Shown here: positions 58,235-64,000 of the stretch, in pieces | Layout: each line of letters opens with the position of its first letter | How positions within the stretch are numbered: position 1 is the first letter of the stretch | Source: Cunninghamia lanceolata | Taxonomy: Eukaryota; Streptophyta; Pinopsida; Cupressales; Cupressaceae | Direction: 5' to 3' | DNA: 64,000 nucleotides | Assembly: GCA_027924645.1 (NCBI GenBank) | Contig: BSBN01001752.1 | Coordinates: 15,801,001-15,865,000 of the forward strand | Position numbers and translations under genes: made by a program | The notes under the pieces: generated by a model | What the model was told of the DNA's origin: nothing | Seen by the model: only the letters and a program-made list of their open reading frames with translations | The model's database searches: none

Positions 58235-59540
58235 ATCATTGTTTGTATACTTCTGTAGATCGCGCTCTTTTATTCTTTGCTACAGTTAATTTCATCTACA
58301 AGAGTTGTGATTGTATTTTACCACCAGGCTTTTAATTTCCTCCTCTATGTATGTGGTTGGTGAAAGTCCATGATAGCAGACATGAGTGGAAAACAATTTG
58401 TGTTTTTACATTATTATAGGTCTTTTGTATTAAAATGCCTCGCATTTATACTCTGGAGCCATGCCCTAATTTTTTTAAAGCTTATCAATGCTGTTACATC
58501 AGATAACTCTGATTTTGGCACTTTGCAGGTTAGAATATAAGTAGAAAGATACTCAGATTTCACAGGTTAACAAAATAAATAGAAGGACTACATTTATAAA
58601 CTACATGTTTTGGTGTATATACTTTAAAAAAATCTCAATTTTTTTTCAAAATTTTTCGACATTCTTAGCTCAAAGTATTTCATGTTTTTTTAAACTGCCT
58701 GTATCTCATCTTTTTAATAAACATGGCTACCATGCTTGTAACTATTTTCTAATATTGTAATTTGTCTCTTTATGATATATATTTGTCCATCTATATCATA
58801 TTGCATGCAAACATGATTGATCATGGTAATTTAACTATGGGCAAATGATGATTTTTTTTAATCATGTGCACTTTGTAGATGTCATATAGATATGCATGGT
58901 TCAAATAAGTTGCGTGAAACCATACTTAGTTACACAAGGCTTATTTTTTCTTGCAAAATTTCTAGTCTGTTCGAAGTAGAAATTTAATAGTACATAGTTT
59001 CTGCTTTAGTACTGAAATAACAATGCCGATTAACTTGGAGGATCTTTTCACTGTCAGAAGCTTCACAAGGGGAAGACTTGTCCTGTGAGGTTTAAACCAG
59101 TGAATATATTGATGGCTTTATGCCTCTGCATTTTTCATGATGCTAGGCTGTTGACATTTTTTCTTGAAAATGGCATTCCAAGCATGTTATGCAGATATTT
59201 TTTTTTATCTACTACAGTAAGCAGTTGTAATTTGCACGTAATTTTGTATCACCGTATATTAATCTGCGCAGGAAAAATGTAACTTCAAGGCATATGCTTC
59301 CCTTCATAATTTTGGAAGCTTGTGGTAAGGATTTTTATCCTCTATTTATGGAATGTTGCTTCTTTTCAGTGTTTGACTAATTCCATATTATCAACAGTTC
59401 ATACACCTATCACATTACTCATATATGGTGAAATTTGTTGCATGCTTGTCTATGCTCATATATAATATGTGTATGCAACTGTAAATGTCTGTTGGAACTA
59501 ATGTTTTCCTACATTTGTCTACCAGGTAATCAAGGTTAGC
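58235..59540. other. T-rich, intron-like spacer
   Basis: A possible small exon (59272-59322) between TGCGCAG and GTAAGG sites is seen but not supported by homology. Confidence 0.35.
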
Positions 59541-59545
59541 TGAAC

Positions 59546-60131
59546 ATGAATTCCCAAGGAGTGAAAATAAAAAGGATGAAGAGTATGGTCTCAAGTGATG
59601 AACAAAGAAATGGCTTTGTCAATGAGGGGGCAACCGGTGGTTTGGAAGGAATGAAAGTAATCGACTCCACAAATGATCTTGCTGGAATGAGAGGTATTTG
59701 TTCAATGCAAATGTTGTGTGTTGCAGATGCAGCAAGTGGATGATGAAATCAGGTAGGAGGAGCACACCACTTTGAACGAGCTATTGACAAGATTGAACAA
59801 AGAAGGGGAAACCACAATAATTGACAAAACTGAAGCGAGGCTAACTGCAAGTTTGATTCAAAATGAGAGTCTACAAAGAGAACTTGATTGGTACAAGCAA
59901 CACATGAAAACAATGGAAACCAACCTCGATCAGAAGGATAAGACAGTTGACAAGCGAACCCAAGACTTAGCAGAAATGCACCACACTGTATTGTCATTAA
60001 GAACATAAAAGATGGAAGTGGAAAAGAAGTATGTGGCCTTGGATGGTGTCAAAGTGTGCTCAAACTCTATAATAGACTCTTGTGGTGAGATTATCGAAGC
60101 TCTAAATGCAAAGCACAACACTATGTTGTGA
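59546..60131 (+). pseudogene. coiled-coil protein remnant, family unknown
   Basis: A frame from 59546 (MNSQGVKIKRMKSMVSS) runs 65 codons. A second frame from about 59728 continues with only two stops (TAG near 59753, TAA near 60007) to TGA at 60129. It reads LNELLTRLNKEGE, then ESLQRELDWYKQHMKTMETN, LDQKDKTVDKRTQDLAEM, and KMEVEKKYVALDGVKVC. The charged, heptad-like pattern indicates a coiled coil. Both stops could derive from Gln codons by C-to-T change. It may be a decayed host gene or an unrecognised element protein; a 38-bp gap with GT...AG ends is too short for a plant intron. Confidence 0.45.
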
Positions 60132-62060
60132 ATATACGAGACAAAGGTTGAATACGTAGGGACAAGGAGGGCAGTTATTTATATAGTTTTTGACAGCAGT
60201 TATTTGGCAACATAAACTTATATTGATATAATTCTTTCATTGATGTATGTGTTCTACCAATGTTACTGAATTCTAAAAGACATGCTTGCTGCTTGTAGTT
60301 TGTTTTTCATAATGTTACCGAATTGTAAAATTCATGCCTGATGCTTTCTTTGTTTTCTAGTAATGCTACCAAATTGTAAAATGCATGCTTCTTGTTTGTT
60401 TTCTACTTATGTTACGTAATTCTTGTATTCTAAAATACAAGGCATATACATCAAGAGTTGACAACACTTACATTTAGTTGGAACACACCTTCACTTTTGT
60501 TGACAACAAAGTTGCTTTATCTAATGCTTGTTTCCCCATTACGATAGTGGTATTGACATGATATTTGGAAATATACATATAAACCAAGAGTTCAACATTT
60601 GAAAAAGCTAAATATCTTATGTTTTCAGTCATTAAGAAGGCATGATAATAGTGTATATATGTTAATTCTGTCATAAAATGTAAATGATATGTTTGTAATT
60701 GAGGTTCAAATACACAACTATTCAAGCGCTATGACACTATCTTGTGTGTTTGCAACATTTGTGCCATCAACCTTGTTGGTTCTCAAAGACTCCTCAAATT
60801 TCTGAAGCCAATCAGTTCTCGAGTGCTAGGGGTGGCAAACTCAAAGCAATGATTCAACTTATATTTAGGATGAGGCAACTAAAGGCAACATTAATAAGGT
60901 GGGGAAGACTTTTTTTGGCTTCGTTAGACCAAGGGGGTATTCTCTAAGGTGTGTGAGAACAATGTGAAGCTAAACCTTGATTCAAATCACATTCAATGCA
61001 CATAAAACTCCAATTTTCTGTCACTAAGCACATGTATGCTGGTTTGAGGAATTCAAGGGTATTACACTTTCATGTATCAGATATACAACCATACAAAGTC
61101 TAAAATGATGTTTTGATAGCTTTTAATACAGTAGCATACATCTTGACATGGATGTAGGTAATATAAACCAAAAAAATGAAAGATTAAAATTGTGTTATGT
61201 TTTGAGTGTGTTTGAGGGAAAAGGAGTTGAATAGAATGTAGATCGGTGCCTTTATCTCGTGGGCAATAGAGTCTAGATTTTAAATCAAAGGGGACACCAA
61301 TGTAACCAAATAATGATACCATAATCAAGATACTAACAAAGACCAAATTTGAATTTTAATGCATAAGTTAAGCTTTACACATACAAACAAGCAGATGGAA
61401 GGAATTGTAGAATGTCAATTCAATCATTCTTCAATAATCCATAAACAATTTACAAATTTCATGTATTGTCATGAAAAAATACCTAGCAAAAGCATTGCAA
61501 GGGGTTTAACAATTTTTGGTTATCAATTAATCAATACCAATACTCAAATCAACAAATGTGAGTAGCGTAAATTGACAAAATACTAGAAATTTACATAATG
61601 TTCATAGAAATTTACAAAATGTTCATGAAGATAGTTGAAAAGATCTTGAATCTACACTTTAAATTCATTTTTTGAATGTTATAATGCTATCTCACAACCC
61701 TTTAAAAACTAGATGAAATTACAATAAAAATGCTCTTTACATAGCCATTGAAAGAAACCCTAGATATCCAAGCTTGTCTTCTATTTCTACTTTGCAACCA
61801 AAATTCCATCCCTTGAAAATGAATGTCAAATGTATTATATACCTTGTTCAATCCATCACACATTTTGGAAGGAGGGATTTGACGTCTGAAAAAGAAATTA
61901 GGTGACCATGTCTGCCTGCATCATAACCACATGGGTTGTACTAGAAAACCTTCCATATTTGGAGTGTTTGCTCATGCTTTGGTACAAAGATTTCTCCATT
62001 GAAGGGTCTACAGGAGTTTGGAGGTGTATGGAGCCCACCTACCATGCCATTAGACCTCAA
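60132..62060. other. spacer
   Basis: A diverged repeat of about 60 bp (AATGTTACCGAATTGTAAAAT, with ATGCTTGCTGCTTGTAG/TGCATGCTTCTTG words) occurs three times at 60258-60420. Otherwise nothing is recognised. Confidence 0.5.
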
Positions 62061-62099
62061 AAAAATCATTAATGGTCGTCCTTGGAGTTGTTGGGGTGT

Positions 62100-63018
62100 C
62101 TCGTTGCGTTTACAAAAAATGGGGTTTTTTGCATTGTCAAGGTTTGGGGCTCCAACGGAATTTGAAATCTAGAACTTGAGGGGCGGGGAAATTTTTGAAA
62201 CCCAAAACATCTCTGTCCATAAAAATCTTGAAATTCCCAAAGTGACCAAAACATCCAAATGAAGGCCAAATTGATGTTGGGGGACACACATAACCATAAT
62301 CTTTAATCTCATCCCAAGATTCCAAGTTTAAGCCTTTCAAATTCAATATGGGGGTTTCTGAGGACTTTAGAACTAGGAATGTTTCGAGGTCCAAGGAAAA
62401 CCCAAAATTTTTAAATGAGCAAAACACCCAATCAAAAAGGCCAAATTGATGCTGGATGACACACAACCATAATCTTCAATATCGTCCTAAGATTCCATGT
62501 TTAAGCCTTCCAAATTCAACATGGGGGAATGGGGGTTCTAGATGACATTTGAGGTCTATGGAAAACTTGAAAATGAGCAAAACACCCGAACAAAAGACCA
62601 AATTGATGTTGGATGACTCACATAGCCCCAATCTTCAATCTCATCTCAAGATTCCAAGTTTAAGCCTTCCAAATTCAACATGGGGGAATGGAGGTTCCAG
62701 AGGACATTGGAACTAGAAATGTTCTGAGGTCCATGGAAAACCCGAATTTCTCAAATGAGCAAAACACCTGAATAAAAGGCCAAATTGATGATGAATGATA
62801 CACATAGCCCTAATCTTCAATCTCATCCCAAGATTCCAAGTTTAAGCCTTCCAAATTCAACATGCGGGAATGGGGGTTCCGAAGGACATTGGAACCAGGA
62901 ATGGTCCAAGGTCCACGAAGAACTCGAATTCCCAAATTAGCAAAAAACTTGAACAAAAGGCCAAATTGATGCTGGATGGTACACATAGCCCCAATCTTCA
63001 ATCTCATCCCAAGATTCC
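62100..63018. repeat. ~180-bp tandem repeat, about five copies
   Basis: Landmark CATCCCAAGATTCCAAG or variant at about 62309, 62482, 62640, 62821 and 63003, giving unit lengths of 158-182 bp. Each unit then has TTTAAGCCTTCCAAATTCAA, ATGGGGGAATGGGGG, GAGCAAAACACC and GGCCAAATTGATG. Copies differ by substitutions and small deletions. Unit length is near a nucleosome repeat, as in satellites, but the short array and adjacent LTR-like start suggest a repeat carried by a retroelement. Confidence 0.88.
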
Positions 63019-64000
63019 TGTAACACCCAATTTAGTTTTCACCCTAAAAACTAAGTTTAACCAAAGGTAATTTTTTTTTAGTTTAAAAACAGAAAGTGAA
63101 ATTATTTTTCATTTAAAAACCAAGTTCATTCATTGACTAATTAATAATCATGAAATTATAAGTTACACAAAGGGGTCTATCCATCTACAACATTATACAA
63201 TATGATGATTAAAGTTACTAAGAACATATTCAAAATAGATACTTACCAAAGTCACTGCATCTCGATTGTCGACCATCCAAATTCAAGTCTCGGCAAGCCT
63301 TTGGATATAGAAGAGAAAGTATTTTCAAGGAGCTTAACCTCCAACCACAGACCGTCGGTCTCCCGCACTCCTTCCTACCCGGAAGTGGCCCAACCCTACT
63401 CAAAGAGGATAGACTTAGGATAACCAATGGTGTTAGCCATCTAAGTACTGGTGTTGTGACCTACGTAACTTGTTATCATGCAATCCCCTAGATACCCTCT
63501 AGTCAAGCATGACCACTCCACAAGCTACGCCATCCAGTCACGGTGAACTATCAATGCACTAGAGGCAGGTGCACTACCTTGGCCAAAGGATTTGAATATA
63601 TTTAGCATTGTGTCAACGCAAGTAGTAAGTTCACCCACTCCAACTCGACTTGAATTAATCGCAATCCTATAGTTACCTATGTATAAGTATAATATAACAA
63701 CCATGATAACCTCTTGGTGTTTCAACTCATCATGCTTTAACGCATGGCAGTTAGGTTTACTTCTCACTTTTTGTCTCTTGGAGACATTTCTGTCCATATG
63801 TTAAAGGAATGGGATTCTAGCTTACCGGTTAATCGGTTAATGCTATAAGTTCATCAGTTGATCTTTAAGTTCGTCCACTGCTTTAAATTATCCAGCCTAG
63901 AGAGGACACTAAACTAAACAAAATAAGCTCGAAAGGGGTTTAACAATAAACCAATTATCGAATTCAAGTAATCGAAGACCCAGAGTTAAAGTTTAAATAC
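63019..64000. other. possible LTR start, cut by the window end
   Basis: TGTAACACCCAATTTAG at 63019 follows the last tandem unit abruptly and resembles the start of many plant gypsy LTRs. No partner copy lies in the window, so it stays a suggestion. A CGGTTAATCGGTTAA word is near 63826. Confidence 0.3.

Overview
This window looks like nuclear DNA from a seed plant with a large, transposon-filled genome. I infer a gymnosperm such as a conifer, with moderate confidence. The reasons are old Ty1/copia, Ty3/gypsy and L1-type LINE copies nested inside one another, hAT-like elements, long AT-rich spacers, and no intact gene longer than about 190 codons. Nearly every recognisable coding stretch belongs to a transposon and carries stop codons. 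Many of these stops replace an expected CAG, CAA or CGA, which fits decay by cytosine methylation and deamination.

Layout. 0.5-1.9 kb: a minus-strand remnant with two adjacent CCHC zinc knuckles and a degenerate ~60-bp repeat, then a 106-bp AT microsatellite and a 39-40 bp minisatellite (3.7-3.9 kb). 5.5-9.0 kb: a plus-strand Ty3/gypsy element with gag, protease, RT, RNase H and the start of integrase, lacking its 3' part. 9.19-18.89 kb: a minus-oriented ~9.7 kb LTR element without recognisable pol, with ~625-bp LTRs, a polypurine tract and a near-matching target duplication. Inside it, at 14.57-15.28 kb, lies a striking array of GCCGAT/ATCGGC words. 20.10-34.48 kb: a nest at least four levels deep. 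A small gag-only copia element (about 2.5 kb) sits in a degenerate tandem repeat. It is split by a 6.1-kb minus-strand copia element, which is itself split by three related LTR-type insertions (one with a perfect 5-bp target duplication). 35.57-37.61 kb: a 5'-truncated LINE with an 11-bp target duplication, an AT tail, an RNase H domain with a long in-frame C-terminal extension, and an internal 185-bp inverted duplication.

39-60 kb: mostly spacer. It holds two complete members and three or more fragments of a GGGGAC-rich hAT-like family with 8-bp target duplications, a fold-back MITE, a second word array at 47.7-48.9 kb, a protein-kinase pseudogene fragment (50.8 kb), and a compact copia element (52.50-56.93 kb) with 183-bp LTRs and a perfect 5-bp duplication. 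Two weak candidates for host exons lie at 39.6 kb and 59.5-60.1 kb. 62.1-63.0 kb: a ~180-bp tandem repeat, followed by a possible LTR start at 63.02 kb.

The main candidate for something undescribed is the pair of loci at 14.1-15.3 kb and 47.7-49.1 kb. They share a ~148-bp block at opposite orientation. In both, the block follows (reading sense) an array of ~105-115 bp units packed with short inverted words, but the words differ completely: GCCGATGG/CCATCGGC in one, TTGTATGT/ACATACAA in the other. A second lead is the set of conserved LTR hairpin motifs whose stems differ between copies but remain base-paired.
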